A stretch of 64,000 nt of DNA from an uncultured Muribaculaceae bacterium (GCA_910577465.1 CAJTMM010000001.1:1-64000), one strand, 5' to 3'; numbered from the stretch's first letter, positions 17,208 to 25,259 are shown. Notes: generated by a model from the sequence alone, not told the origin. Program-made: numbers and translations.

Positions 17208-18010
17208 GGTCTTAAAGAAATTGCTTGTTTGGAATCTATTAGTAGTCTATTACCACCCTTGATTTCTGTATATTTCGAGAATTCAACGGCATAACTTTTC
17301 TTATAATATTTGCGTGCAAAACGCATCGTATGCATTGAGCCACTTTGCTCCGGGCATTGAGCAAGAATTACCGATTCCGAAAGAGCCGCTTGCAATCGAT
17401 TACGAGCTACAAGACGTGACGGATTAGCCTTTACGCTAAATGGTTGCTCGGAAATTAACAATCCGTTGTTATCAAGAATCCTCTTTTGTAATGATATGTT
17501 TTCTTTCGGGTGTGTAATGTCCAATCCAGAGGCCACAATAGCAATTGTTTCACCGCCCACGCTCAGGCAACCTTCATGAGCGGCCTTGTCGCAACCAACC
17601 GCCAAACCGCTGACAATCACCTTGCCTTCGGAAGCATATTTCGCTCCAAGAGTGAAAGCTGCGTCCAATCCTTGACGGTCGGCTGCGCGTGCGCCTATTA
17701 TTGCCACAGAGTCGGTTCTTTCAATAAGTTTTGAATTTCCCAATAGATGAATCAGCGGAGGCGCGTCATCTCCGATTGCCGACAAATTAGCCGGATAACT
17801 GTCTTCTTGAATTGATATTACCTTAACGCCGATTTCATACTCCTTGTCAAACAGATGTTCTGCTTTATCAAGCCATTCGTCAAACTTCTCCTGATTTTCG
17901 TTGTACATAGCATCGAAAGCATCAAGACTCGTCTTTTTGATTTGGATAGAAGTCAATCCATGCCACAAAAGGCATTGGACTTCTTCTATTGTAAGCTTAT
18001 TGTCATTCAT
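17204..18010 (-). CDS. DprA/Smf-type DNA-processing protein
   Basis: A 268-residue DprA-fold protein. SVAIIGARAADRQG gives the phosphate-binding start of the Rossmann fold, VSGLAVGCDKAAHEGCL the second conserved block, and RLVARNRLQAALSESVIL the third, with GSMHTMRFA near the end. It is shorter than housekeeping DprA and has no clear C-terminal winged helix. Classical DprA loads RecA on single-stranded DNA; Smf proteins in conflict islands may instead sense nucleic acid or nucleotides (SLOG relatives). Tight overlaps with rtcB and the DnaB-like gene imply a role in the RNA-repair operon, which is inference. Confidence 0.8.
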   Translation of the reverse strand: MNDNKLTIEEVQCLLWHGLTSIQIKKTSLDAFDAMYNENQEKFDEWLDKAEHLFDKEYEIGVKVISIQEDSYPANLSAIGDDAPPLIHLLGNSKLIERTDSVAIIGARAADRQGLDAAFTLGAKYASEGKVIVSGLAVGCDKAAHEGCLSVGGETIAIVASGLDITHPKENISLQKRILDNNGLLISEQPFSVKANPSRLVARNRLQAALSESVILAQCPEQSGSMHTMRFARKYYKKSYAVEFSKYTEIKGGNRLLIDSKQAISLRP

Positions 18011-18803
18011 AGTCCTCTCTTAAATTTGAGAATTTGGCAAATTTAGCATTGAAATTCAATTTTATAAGTTTAGTATCGCAATGTACATTTTTGATGAAAT
18101 GAATTTCCGCTATATTCTTGTCCCTGTAGGGAGTTTCTGACTTTTGATAAAATTCCGGATAATGTATCACACTGACTATATCTGCATATTTAGTATATGA
18201 ATCATCCAATATTTGTTTAGAGATGCCTGTATCTAAGGAACCGTCAGGCATAATTATCATCTCAGACCTATTAATTTGAGAGAGAGCGACAATAGCTACC
18301 TCGTAATCTTCAGCTATCTTTTTCAACTTAATTAATGACAACTCTTTATCCTCTTCGAATCCATCAAGAAGTTGCATGTAGTCGATTATGACAATTCGTA
18401 CACCGTTGTGTCTGAGCTCTGCGATTTTGTTTTCAAGTTTTTGCAATGATAATCTTGCCTCATCGTCCAGATAAAGTGGAACATCTGCCAGAACCTTTGG
18501 AGCTAACGCCTCAATATCATCAGCCTCATCAAACGAGTTAGAGCCAATGGGCGCAGGAGTCCTACAATTGAAAATATTAGCAATAAGCTTTCTGATTATT
18601 TGATGATTAACCATCTCCATGGAAAAGTATGCAAGAGGGATATTTCGCACAATAGCAATTTTCTTTGCCAAAGTGATGGAGAAAGCAGATTTACCCATGG
18701 CGGGTCGAGCGCAAATTATGACAAATTGACCGGGGACAAAGCCTCCAATGGCATCATCCCAATCTTTCAGTCCTGACAATATTGGTTCTTTAACATTATT
18801 CAT
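18003..18803 (-). CDS. DnaB-like RecA-fold ATPase
   Basis: A 266-residue protein equal to the C-terminal helicase domain of DnaB, without the N-terminal primase-binding domain. GFVPGQFVIICARPAMGKSAF holds the Walker A loop (about 20-40), VRIVIIDYMQLLDGFE is Walker B (about 135-150) and ALSQINRS is the H3-type sensor. RNA unwinding or remodelling for the downstream ligase is a reasonable inference, but DNA helicase activity cannot be excluded. It overlaps dprA and the WYL gene by 8 bp each. Confidence 0.8.
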   Translation of the reverse strand: MNNVKEPILSGLKDWDDAIGGFVPGQFVIICARPAMGKSAFSITLAKKIAIVRNIPLAYFSMEMVNHQIIRKLIANIFNCRTPAPIGSNSFDEADDIEALAPKVLADVPLYLDDEARLSLQKLENKIAELRHNGVRIVIIDYMQLLDGFEEDKELSLIKLKKIAEDYEVAIVALSQINRSEMIIMPDGSLDTGISKQILDDSYTKYADIVSVIHYPEFYQKSETPYRDKNIAEIHFIKNVHCDTKLIKLNFNAKFAKFSNLREDYE

Positions 18804-19698
18804 AATGAAATTTCATTTTAGAGATTAGTTCAGTGATTTCGTCGCGGAGAGATTTAGGTTGGAGGACTTCAAGCTGGTCACGATGAAGAAGAAGTTCTTG
18901 AATGAAGTCAAAGGTGGGAATAAGACGAAGCGAGAAATCGGTTTGACCATCTTCCGATTCCAATTCTTTTTGACTGTGATGTATAGGGAGCGACCGCAGA
19001 TAGCCGGGAAGTTCAGCATATGCGCGGATTACAATATTCTCAACTTTTCGGTCAACACCGGCAATGATGCCGAATACATCATGGAAATACTCTTTGGGGG
19101 AGAAGTCTTCAGGGCAATTGAATTTTTTATTGGTCAACTCCAATGATTTAATCCTATCTAATGAGAATATTCTTTTGCGTCCATCGGATAGTTGCGCCAA
19201 CACATACCAACGCCTCTTGAATAGCTTGACACATAAAGGCCGAACTATCCCGGAAAATTTGATTCCGACAAAATTCTCATATGTAAGATCTACTTTCCGG
19301 TTCTGTTGCAACGATGTAAGGAGTGGTTCAAGCCATTCACGACCCGATGGAATATCTTCAAGAAGAATTTTGTCGGCTATGTCGGCGTTACCCAGCAATA
19401 GCTCTCCGAGCGAAAAACTGTCAAGAGCCCACTTTGTGAGTGAGTTTTCTTCAATAGTCTCTGGATTGACAATCCTATAAAGATTCAATCCTCGTCCTCG
19501 GCGACACTCTATGTCGATTCCGAAATGGCGTGCAATAGCCTGGCAATGATTATAGAATGTCCGTTTGGTCAAAACAGAGCCACTGTCGTTGACAGAAGAA
19601 GTGTCCCATTTATCAGCAATTTCATCAAAAGTCAGTTCGCCGTTGCGCTTCAATGTATCAATCAGCCAAAGATAGCGCTTCAAAAGTAATTCTACCAT
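18796..19698 (-). CDS. WYL-domain transcriptional regulator of cluster 1
   Basis: A 300-residue regulator: a winged helix-turn-helix at about 1-70 (LLLKRYLWLIDTLKRNGELTF, split helices), then a WYL domain whose core reads VRPLCVKLFKRRWYVLAQLSDGRKRIFSLDRI (about 155-187), followed by the WCX-type C-terminal extension. WYL domains sense nucleic-acid or nucleotide ligands and switch defence or DNA-damage operons. Likely targets are the inverted repeats at 20210-20234 and 20525-20549. It is second in its operon, so autoregulation is expected. The related regulator at 27442 has the same architecture. Confidence 0.85.
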   Translation of the reverse strand: MVELLLKRYLWLIDTLKRNGELTFDEIADKWDTSSVNDSGSVLTKRTFYNHCQAIARHFGIDIECRRGRGLNLYRIVNPETIEENSLTKWALDSFSLGELLLGNADIADKILLEDIPSGREWLEPLLTSLQQNRKVDLTYENFVGIKFSGIVRPLCVKLFKRRWYVLAQLSDGRKRIFSLDRIKSLELTNKKFNCPEDFSPKEYFHDVFGIIAGVDRKVENIVIRAYAELPGYLRSLPIHHSQKELESEDGQTDFSLRLIPTFDFIQELLLHRDQLEVLQPKSLRDEITELISKMKFHYE

Positions 19699-20171
19699 TC
19701 TCCAGTCTCTATTATAGATTGAACAGCCTCTTTAATGGTAAACAGCGTCAGGTCATCATCCAGAGGGAACCATGCGGCATGGGGATATACCGTTTGGAAC
19801 CGCTCATAATCCTGCTCATGACGGTCGTCGAAGAAACCGAATGTGTTCTGCCGAGTGTGTTCAGAGATGCAGTTAAGGTCATCAAACGCGACCTTGGGAT
19901 TTATCAGTACCTTCTTCTGATTTTTCAGTTTGAGCGCGGCTGTGGCGCACTCCCCTACTGCCACAATCCACTCCGGATGATGCTCGGCAATGGCTTGGCT
20001 GATAAATTCCGCGATGTCCTTGCCGTGCATATGCTCGTTAGTGTAGAATTTACCGAGGTCGGAACATTCCACCTCGTTCACTATCTCGCGCATCATGTAC
20101 GAGTTTTGTTCCTCAAACGTGGGATTCTTGATGGTGAACGGTTTCAGAAAAATCAGAGTCTTTGTTTTCAT
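19692..20171 (-). CDS. YqiA/YcfP-like alpha/beta-hydrolase-fold protein
   Basis: A 159-residue protein, first in the cluster 1 operon. The pattern WIVAVGECATAALKLKN followed by VLINPKVAFDD and then FGFFDDRHEQDYE resembles small YqiA/YcfP esterases, in which a nucleophile elbow G-x-S-x-G precedes a NP-x-x motif and an Asp-bearing loop. Here the elbow reads G-E-C-A-T, so either Cys is the nucleophile or the site is dead. No function in RNA repair is known; family assignment is tentative. Its stop overlaps the WYL start by 7 bp. Confidence 0.5.
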   Translation of the reverse strand: MKTKTLIFLKPFTIKNPTFEEQNSYMMREIVNEVECSDLGKFYTNEHMHGKDIAEFISQAIAEHHPEWIVAVGECATAALKLKNQKKVLINPKVAFDDLNCISEHTRQNTFGFFDDRHEQDYERFQTVYPHAAWFPLDDDLTLFTIKEAVQSIIETGEW

Positions 20172-20195
20172 AACAATCTGTTTTTATTTACACTG

Positions 20196-20234
20196 CAAAG
20201 TTATGACGTTAATCGGCAATATCATTTCCGATTA
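20196..20234 (-). promoter_or_regulatory. Cluster 1 operon promoter with WYL-type operator
   Basis: Reading the minus strand, TAATCGGAA-N7-TGCCGATTA (20234 to 20210) is followed after 6 bp by -7 element TAACTTTG (20203 to 20196). The same operator, at the same 6-bp distance, precedes the small gene at 20485. The site sits where the -33 element would be, so the regulator either blocks or replaces sigma contacts. Confidence 0.7.
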
Positions 20235-20270
20235 AGACAAAATCGGCAAAATTAATGCCGATTTTGTCTT
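20234..20270. repeat. Perfect 37-bp inverted repeat containing an extra operator
   Basis: Fifteen-base arms (20234-20248 and 20256-20270) flank a 7-base loop. The inner part is AAATCGGCA-N7-TGCCGATTT, the cluster 1 operator core, yet no -7 element follows at the usual distance. It lies just downstream of the small gene that stops at 20282, so it could act both as a third regulator site and as a transcription-stop hairpin. Confidence 0.6.
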
Positions 20271-20281
20271 TAGTGTACGGT

Positions 20282-20485
20282 TCAGAGTTTTTCTACGGTG
20301 AAATATCCGGTGCTCACGGATATACCTTTGATTTCGATTCCATGTTGCCGTTTGTAGGCTTCAAGGATTGTCTTGATTTGCGGAGAGGAAATTCCGGTCT
20401 CCACACATTGTATACTCAGCCCTTTGGGGATACCTTTGTTCCCACCGATGTTCTGCTTAGCAGTAACCTTAAATGAATATGGCAT
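20282..20485 (-). CDS. Small basic protein with FKVT start and VEKL end
   Basis: A 67-residue protein of unknown function, MPYSFKVTAKQNIGG to TGYFTVEKL. It has its own promoter with the cluster 1 operator. The 71-residue protein at 28904 in cluster 2 starts MALFKVTTKK and ends NSLSVEKL, has similar length, and also follows a WYL-type promoter. The two appear to be distant paralogues. No cysteines of a zinc site and no signal peptide are seen. Its constant link to RtcB/WYL clusters in this window suggests an accessory role in the response. Confidence 0.7.
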   Translation of the reverse strand: MPYSFKVTAKQNIGGNKGIPKGLSIQCVETGISSPQIKTILEAYKRQHGIEIKGISVSTGYFTVEKL

Positions 20486-20510
20486 AGTTGTATTGGTATT
20501 GGTTCAGTGG

Positions 20511-20549
20511 CAAAGGTATAAGAGTAATCGGCAACATCCGTGCAGATTA
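20511..20549 (-). promoter_or_regulatory. Promoter of the small gene with WYL-type operator
   Basis: On the minus strand TAATCTGCA-N7-TGCCGATTA (20549 to 20525) is followed after exactly 6 bp by -7 element TACCTTTG (20518 to 20511). Arm match is 8 of 9. Geometry is identical to the operon promoter at 20196-20234. Confidence 0.7.
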
Positions 20550-20553
20550 AGGG

Positions 20554-21147
20554 TCAAATTTCCAAAAGATTGGGCAAGTTGAGAGTTGTGTAGTCAGCGT
20601 TCATTATCGCTCCGTTGGAGAAGGTTATACCGTGTTCGGTAGTTATTCCATGTTGGGCGTGGATATGACCGAATAGATGCAGTCGGGGTTGTATCTCCAT
20701 AACTTTGGCAAGGAGTAGCTCGTCTCCGTAGTTGATGTTATCATCAAAGTCAAGGATGCCGTATGCCGGAGTATGTGTTATCAATACATCAATGTCAGCA
20801 GGAATTTTCGCGATATTTTTCGCTTGGCGGTCTGTTACGCAATCGCCCATAAACATTGGTACACCATAAAATTTCACTCCATCAATCTCAACACCCGAGT
20901 TGCAAAGATAATGCACATTAGAGTCAAGACCGTCAATATTCGCTCCATAGAGACAATCGTCGTGATTGCCACAGATGAAAATCTTATGGGCAAACGGCAA
21001 GTCGCAAAACCAATTCAAGAAGTCGATAGCCTCCCGCTCTGACCCCGTCATGGTGAAGTCACCGGAATGCACCACCACGTCGGCATCGGACAAATTCCTA
21101 AGCCGACAATGGCATCCGTGCGTGTCAGAAAGATGGAGTATTTTCAT
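20554..21147 (-). CDS. Calcineurin-like metallophosphoesterase
   Basis: A 197-residue phosphoesterase with every metal-binding block of the family: LSDTHG (6-11), VVHSGDF (25-31), CGNHDD (about 59-64), ITHTPAYG (about 121-128) and FGHIHAQHG (about 155-163). Such enzymes cleave phosphomono- or diesters, including 2',3'-cyclic nucleotides and RNA ends, which would fit processing of damaged RNA termini; that link is inference. It ends a three-gene operon, overlapping the upstream nuclease-like gene by 4 bp, and lies 5 bp from the operator of the small gene. Confidence 0.85.
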   Translation of the reverse strand: MKILHLSDTHGCHCRLRNLSDADVVVHSGDFTMTGSEREAIDFLNWFCDLPFAHKIFICGNHDDCLYGANIDGLDSNVHYLCNSGVEIDGVKFYGVPMFMGDCVTDRQAKNIAKIPADIDVLITHTPAYGILDFDDNINYGDELLLAKVMEIQPRLHLFGHIHAQHGITTEHGITFSNGAIMNADYTTLNLPNLLEI

Positions 21148-22112
21148 AAATCGTAATATTTCTTTATATTCTTAGGCAACTCGAAATCCTTAAAAACATC
21201 TTGATACAAATATACAGCTGGAGCGACCTCAATATGGTCGGTATGATTATCCTTAATTTCAGGAATTGTCGCAATTGATGCTTTCAAATCCGTGGCCGTT
21301 ATCCTACCTACAGTATTTGAATAAAAATCCCTATATGCTCTGAACTCATCACCAGGGAAATAAAATAGAATAGTGGCAAATCTTATTTTACCCTTAAATT
21401 TGCCCCACTGCAGACAAGAATCATCATCTGGTCCTTGGCACAACCCAATTAAATGCGAAAAGCACTGCTTTATTCCATTCATATACAAATGAGAATATAA
21501 TTTCGCATCCGAACTCGCCTCCAACCCCATTCCATCTTTCCCGTCGTATTTTCGAGGATATAGCATCCTAAGAGGGTATCCTTCAATCCTCGGAAGAATG
21601 TTCGCATAGAAGTTTAAATACTTCTTTGCAAAAGAGCTATTATCCGGAAAGAGATATTCCGTGAATTTTGATTCTATAAAAAGGAGATCTTCATCTTCAT
21701 TCCCCAATACCACATCGATATTAGAGGGTTTGTCAAATACTTTGTTTTTCACTTCAAACCAAACTTTTGTATAGCCTATCCCATCAATGTACAAAGGAGA
21801 CTCTTTCGTAACGTTTGAAAAGTATAAGAGAGCGAGAAGGGAGGAAGAGTGCAATGTCGAGATTTTTTCGGCCTCCTGACCTAAACCCGAAGTTGCCTGT
21901 TTAAACAATTCATCCCAATTATGATTAGATATCCCGAAAATAGATTTTAAATATCCACACAATGAGTTTCCTTCCGGAATATCTATTTTACGCGACCATT
22001 CTGATTTTTTCTTTTCACCCCTCCAGGTTACGACTGTAGGAGACGTCTTGATATCTTTACAAAAACTTAGTAAATTTTTTTCTAGAGAATGAATGATTTG
22101 TTCTTTTGTCAT
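21144..22112 (-). CDS. Putative PD-(D/E)XK nuclease-like protein
   Basis: A 322-residue protein. KPSNIDVVLGNEDEDLLFIESKFTEYL (split here as NIDVVL at about 132-137 and FIESKFTE at about 147-154) matches the D-x(n)-E-x-K core of PD-(D/E)XK nucleases, and SSLLALLYFSN upstream could be the supporting helix. Many restriction-type and repair nucleases share this fold, so the substrate is unknown. It overlaps neighbours on both sides by 4 bp, in one operon with the metallophosphoesterase. Confidence 0.6.
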   Translation of the reverse strand: MTKEQIIHSLEKNLLSFCKDIKTSPTVVTWRGEKKKSEWSRKIDIPEGNSLCGYLKSIFGISNHNWDELFKQATSGLGQEAEKISTLHSSSLLALLYFSNVTKESPLYIDGIGYTKVWFEVKNKVFDKPSNIDVVLGNEDEDLLFIESKFTEYLFPDNSSFAKKYLNFYANILPRIEGYPLRMLYPRKYDGKDGMGLEASSDAKLYSHLYMNGIKQCFSHLIGLCQGPDDDSCLQWGKFKGKIRFATILFYFPGDEFRAYRDFYSNTVGRITATDLKASIATIPEIKDNHTDHIEVAPAVYLYQDVFKDFELPKNIKKYYDL

Positions 22113-22726
22113 ACTTCAAACTTTTTGTATGGGAATAAATAACCGCGGTTTACCATAACAGTGTCGCCCATTTCCTCGTTCCAAGTATTCTTGAGGCGAA
22201 CAAGAGGTTTGATGATGACAGAATCCCAATTCCAATCAAGCCATCCCTTGACGAGGTTGTCTACTGAATCATATCCTTCTTGCATAACTTCATCTATTTC
22301 GTATTGGGGTCGAAGATATTCTTCTGAGAGTGGTCCGACAACAACTCCGGGAAAGACCGCATCGAAACCTTCGTGCATCAAACACAAAACCCTTTCTCCA
22401 GCCTTGAAGCGGCACGGCTCTTGATATCGTTCGCATCTGGGCGCATGATGGCCACATTGGTATTCTGCGTTCATATGTTTGTCAGCAGTAAAAGTTTCGA
22501 GAACATACGGCATTAAATCGCATTCACAGTCGAGTTCAAACCCCAGGGTATTATGGGAAACCGGAGCAATCGCTTCAAGTTTGGCTTTTTCTTCGGAAGG
22601 CAGTCTTATTTCTCCATGGTTTATACACTTCAATCCGAATGCTATTTCACCTTCTTCAGCCCACACAACCTTTTAGAGGTCGATGCGTTCAAGGCAGAAT
22701 TGCGTTAGGACGGTATCTTCTATCAT
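22109..22726 (-). pseudogene. Unknown gene with an in-frame TAA near its start
   Basis: From GTG 22666 the frame encodes 185 residues with a Cys/His-rich stretch (DCECDLMPYVL, YQCGHHAPRCERYQEPCRFK) that could bind zinc. Upstream in the same frame, ATG 22726 opens MIEDTVLTQFCLERIDL, then TAA at 22675-22673, then KVVWAEEGEIAFGL. The text before the stop reads naturally into the text after it, and a GTG four codons past the stop is a poor start. I therefore read one gene interrupted by a nonsense codon, with possible rescue from GTG. It is first in the operon with the nuclease-like and metallophosphoesterase genes. Confidence 0.5.
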
Positions 22727-22745
22727 GATTATTTGGGGTTGTTTG

Positions 22746-22934
22746 TTAGTCAACAAATATATAAAATTTAGCTGAGATATTGGCGATTATACCATTCAGT
22801 ATTGTGTTATGCGCTAAATTCGCCAAGCGGCCATTTAAAATGTTTTCTACTGAAACTCGGGAGAGTAGAAGTTGCTCCCATTCTGCATAACTTAAGCCCG
22901 GATTCCGGGCTCCTACAATGGCTAATTTCATCAT
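22746..22934 (-). pseudogene. Truncated SLOG-fold (YspA/DUF2493-like) gene
   Basis: The 62-residue frame starts MMKLAIVGARNPGLSYAEW, the N-terminal strand and G-x-R-x-x loop of YspA/DUF2493-type SLOG proteins, which bind nucleotides. Family members go on to a GGAKGID-type motif, but here the sequence after about residue 30 loses all similarity and ends. It looks like the remaining start of a deleted gene. The gap from 22935 to 23078 holds a possible -7 element TAACTTTA for this gene and nothing else. Confidence 0.5.
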
Positions 22935-23078
22935 AGTTGTTCTTAAAGTTATACTTCTTTAATACGAAGAACGAATCCAACTAAATATTATGAATAGTTA
23001 AATTTAATCTATTATATCGCCCACTTGTGTTCTTGATGACATATTTTGTATTACCGTTTAAGCAATTGGGGGTTATAA

Positions 23079-23720
23079 TTATTTAACATTGCGGAATGAG
23101 GTCTTTCGGTCGAAACCGGCAGATTCAGCTTTTTGAACGTCTGTGCGGTTATCTACAATGTCCTTGTCATTTAGAGATGATAGGTAGGCATAGAGGGCTT
23201 TGAATATTTCTTCGGCCGGTATTGACGATGCTATGAAAGTTCCCTTTAATATTGGGTTGGATATAACATCAGCTCTCTTGAAATTGAATCTGTCTCTGGG
23301 CGAATGCCTATGGTAATATCCGACTTCCTCTCCCAAGAAGAAAGACATCGGAGCCTCTCCATAATGATTCTGTCTCTCTCTTTTTTCAAGCAATGTCCAG
23401 TCAATCATTACAACATCTTCATCAGAAAGATACCTTTCAAACAAGAAGTAGTAGTGAACCCTTCCCACTTCAAGCAAGCAGCGGAAACGCTGACCGACAT
23501 ATTTCTCTACCCTGCGGCTATGTCGTGACTGCCACTCATAGATTATCATTTTTTGTTTCTTTCTATCTTGCGGCAATTTGTTTGTATTGAAAGCTATGTA
23601 ATTACTGCCTGACAATACATTGTATTGTCGGCGGTCATATACCACTTTTTCGTCCTCGCCATAGATGCCGACGAGATAATCATAGTAGTCTTTGTTCCCT
23701 CTTGGTGTTATTATCTTCAT
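23079..23720 (-). CDS. Unknown protein divergent from rtcB of cluster 2
   Basis: A 213-residue protein I do not recognise. It is rich in Tyr, Arg and Asp/Glu (DYYDYLVGIYGEDEKVVYDRR near the start, split) and has a helical tail with PAEEIFKALYAYLSSL. No membrane segment is seen. It is transcribed away from the second rtcB gene from a promoter that carries the same 19-bp WYL-type site at the same 28-bp spacing as the other five promoters of cluster 2, so it belongs to that regulon. Confidence 0.7.
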   Translation of the reverse strand: MKIITPRGNKDYYDYLVGIYGEDEKVVYDRRQYNVLSGSNYIAFNTNKLPQDRKKQKMIIYEWQSRHSRRVEKYVGQRFRCLLEVGRVHYYFLFERYLSDEDVVMIDWTLLEKRERQNHYGEAPMSFFLGEEVGYYHRHSPRDRFNFKRADVISNPILKGTFIASSIPAEEIFKALYAYLSSLNDKDIVDNRTDVQKAESAGFDRKTSFRNVK

Positions 23721-23738
23721 AAGCTTTCGTTAGCAATG

Positions 23739-23774
23739 CAAATTAATATTCATGGTGTATCAATATTCGATACG
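23739..23774 (-). promoter_or_regulatory. Cluster 2 promoter P0 (minus strand)
   Basis: Minus strand: CGTATCG-N5-TGATACA (23774 to 23756), then a near-consensus -7 element TTAATTTG (23746 to 23739). Site start to -7 start is 28 bp. It drives the 213-residue gene. Confidence 0.65.
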
Positions 23775-23812
23775 ACTTTGAAAAAAGGTGAATTTAGTGA
23801 GAATTTTTTTGC

Positions 23813-23848
23813 TGTATCGCAATCTGCGCCATGTGTGGGTTAATTTTG
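23813..23848 (+). promoter_or_regulatory. Cluster 2 promoter P1 (rtcB)
   Basis: TGTATCG-N5-TGCGCCA (23813-23831; right arm weak) precedes -7 element TAATTTTG (23841-23848) by the same 28 bp. It drives the second rtcB. Confidence 0.6.
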
Positions 23849-23914
23849 CCGATGCTACGCAGAATGTTTGCGTAGAGACTTTCTAACGTTGCACCCACAT
23901 TATAATATACGATT

Positions 23915-25171
23915 ATGAAAACAATAGACGGATATGACGTGAAGATATTCACGGACAACATTGAGGAAAAGGCATTGGGACAGATAAAAGAGCTACTTTC
24001 GATAGATGTCTTCTCCGACAAGAAAATACGTATCATGCCCGACGTTCACGCCGGAGCCGGGTGTGTCATCGGGTTCACCGGTGACCTTGGAGACAAGGTA
24101 ATCCCCAATATAGTAGGTGTTGATATTGGTTGCGGTATGCGTATTCTTAATCTTGGAAAGGTTCAAGGCATTGACTTTCACGCTTTCAACGAACATATCA
24201 GGGCAAACGTACCATCCGGGATGATTGTTCGTGAGGATAAGTTCGGTTTCAAATCGCTTGTGCATGAGGAGATGGACATCTACCGTGAGGCAAAAAAGTT
24301 GGTGAATGAACTCCGCTGTTACCGCGAGCTAAAATACTCAGACCGAATCAACAAGAGTATTGGCTCACTTGGCGGCGGTAACCACTTCATCGAACTGGAT
24401 AAGGACGATGAGGGTAACGTATATCTCGTTATCCATACCGGTTCACGCAACCTCGGCAAACAGGTGGCAGAGATCTACCAGAACCGCGCTATCAAACACA
24501 TGACAGATGGTGCTGATGAGTTTGAGGAAACAATCAAACGCACAATCGAGGAATATAAAGCCGCCGGGCGTCGCTCTGAACTTCAGGGCGTAATCAAGAA
24601 AATGCATAAGTCTCAGCAGGAGACAGAACCCAGCCTACCACGCGATCTGTGTTATGTCGAAGGCGAGGCCCGTGAAGACTATCTCCACGATATGCGAATC
24701 TGCCAGCGTTGGGCTATCCTCAACCGAAAGCTTATCTCGTTGCTTCTCTTGAAGTTCTTCCCAAATGACAGCGTCATCGAAGAGTTTGAGAGCGTCCATA
24801 ACTACATCAGCGATGACAATATAATCCGCAAGGGTTCTATCTCTGCGGCTGAGGGCGAGCGTTGCATAATTCCTTTGAATATGCGCGACGGCTCATTGCT
24901 TTGTACCGGTAAGGGGAATCCCGATTGGAATTACTCCGCTCCCCATGGTGCCGGACGTGTTCTAAGCCGCACTCAGGCTTACGAACAAATCAATATGGAA
25001 GACTTCGAGGCATCAATGGTCGGAATCTATTCCGAAAGCGTTAACGACTTTACGCGCGATGAATCTCCAATGGTTTACAAACCGGCAGACGAGATTATAG
25101 CCAACATAGGCGATACAGTTGCCATCGACACAATCATTCGTCCAATCTTTAACTTCAAAGCATCAAAATAA
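23915..25171 (+). CDS. rtcB: RtcB-family RNA ligase, cluster 2
   Basis: A 418-residue RtcB ligase, clearly different from the copy at 16005. Conserved blocks: MPDVHAGAG (about 39-47), IVGVDIGCGM with metal-binding Asp and Cys, [22 protein letters not shown], and SAPHGAGRVLSR with the guanylylated His. It should seal RNA with cyclic phosphate and 5'-OH ends. It has its own WYL-type promoter and no prfH nearby, so it probably serves another class of damaged RNA, such as cleaved tRNA. Length is typical for the family. Confidence 0.9.
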   Translation: MKTIDGYDVKIFTDNIEEKALGQIKELLSIDVFSDKKIRIMPDVHAGAGCVIGFTGDLGDKVIPNIVGVDIGCGMRILNLGKVQGIDFHAFNEHIRANVPSGMIVREDKFGFKSLVHEEMDIYREAKKLVNELRCYRELKYSDRINKSIGSLGGGNHFIELDKDDEGNVYLVIHTGSRNLGKQVAEIYQNRAIKHMTDGADEFEETIKRTIEEYKAAGRRSELQGVIKKMHKSQQETEPSLPRDLCYVEGEAREDYLHDMRICQRWAILNRKLISLLLLKFFPNDSVIEEFESVHNYISDDNIIRKGSISAAEGERCIIPLNMRDGSLLCTGKGNPDWNYSAPHGAGRVLSRTQAYEQINMEDFEASMVGIYSESVNDFTRDESPMVYKPADEIIANIGDTVAIDTIIRPIFNFKASK

Positions 25172-25201
25172 AATCAGTAGAATTTGTGAATTTTTTCCAC
25201 T

Positions 25202-25240
25202 ACTTGTATCACCGAATGATACAAGTGACATATAACTTTG
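25202..25240 (+). promoter_or_regulatory. Cluster 2 promoter P2 (AAA+ gene)
   Basis: The best site of the set: a perfect inverted repeat ACTTGTATCA-N5-TGATACAAGT (25202-25226), core starting at 25205, then -7 element TAACTTTG (25233-25240) at 28 bp. No TTTG lies at the -33 position. Confidence 0.75.
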
Positions 25241-25259
25241 CCGATGTAACTTAATCACC

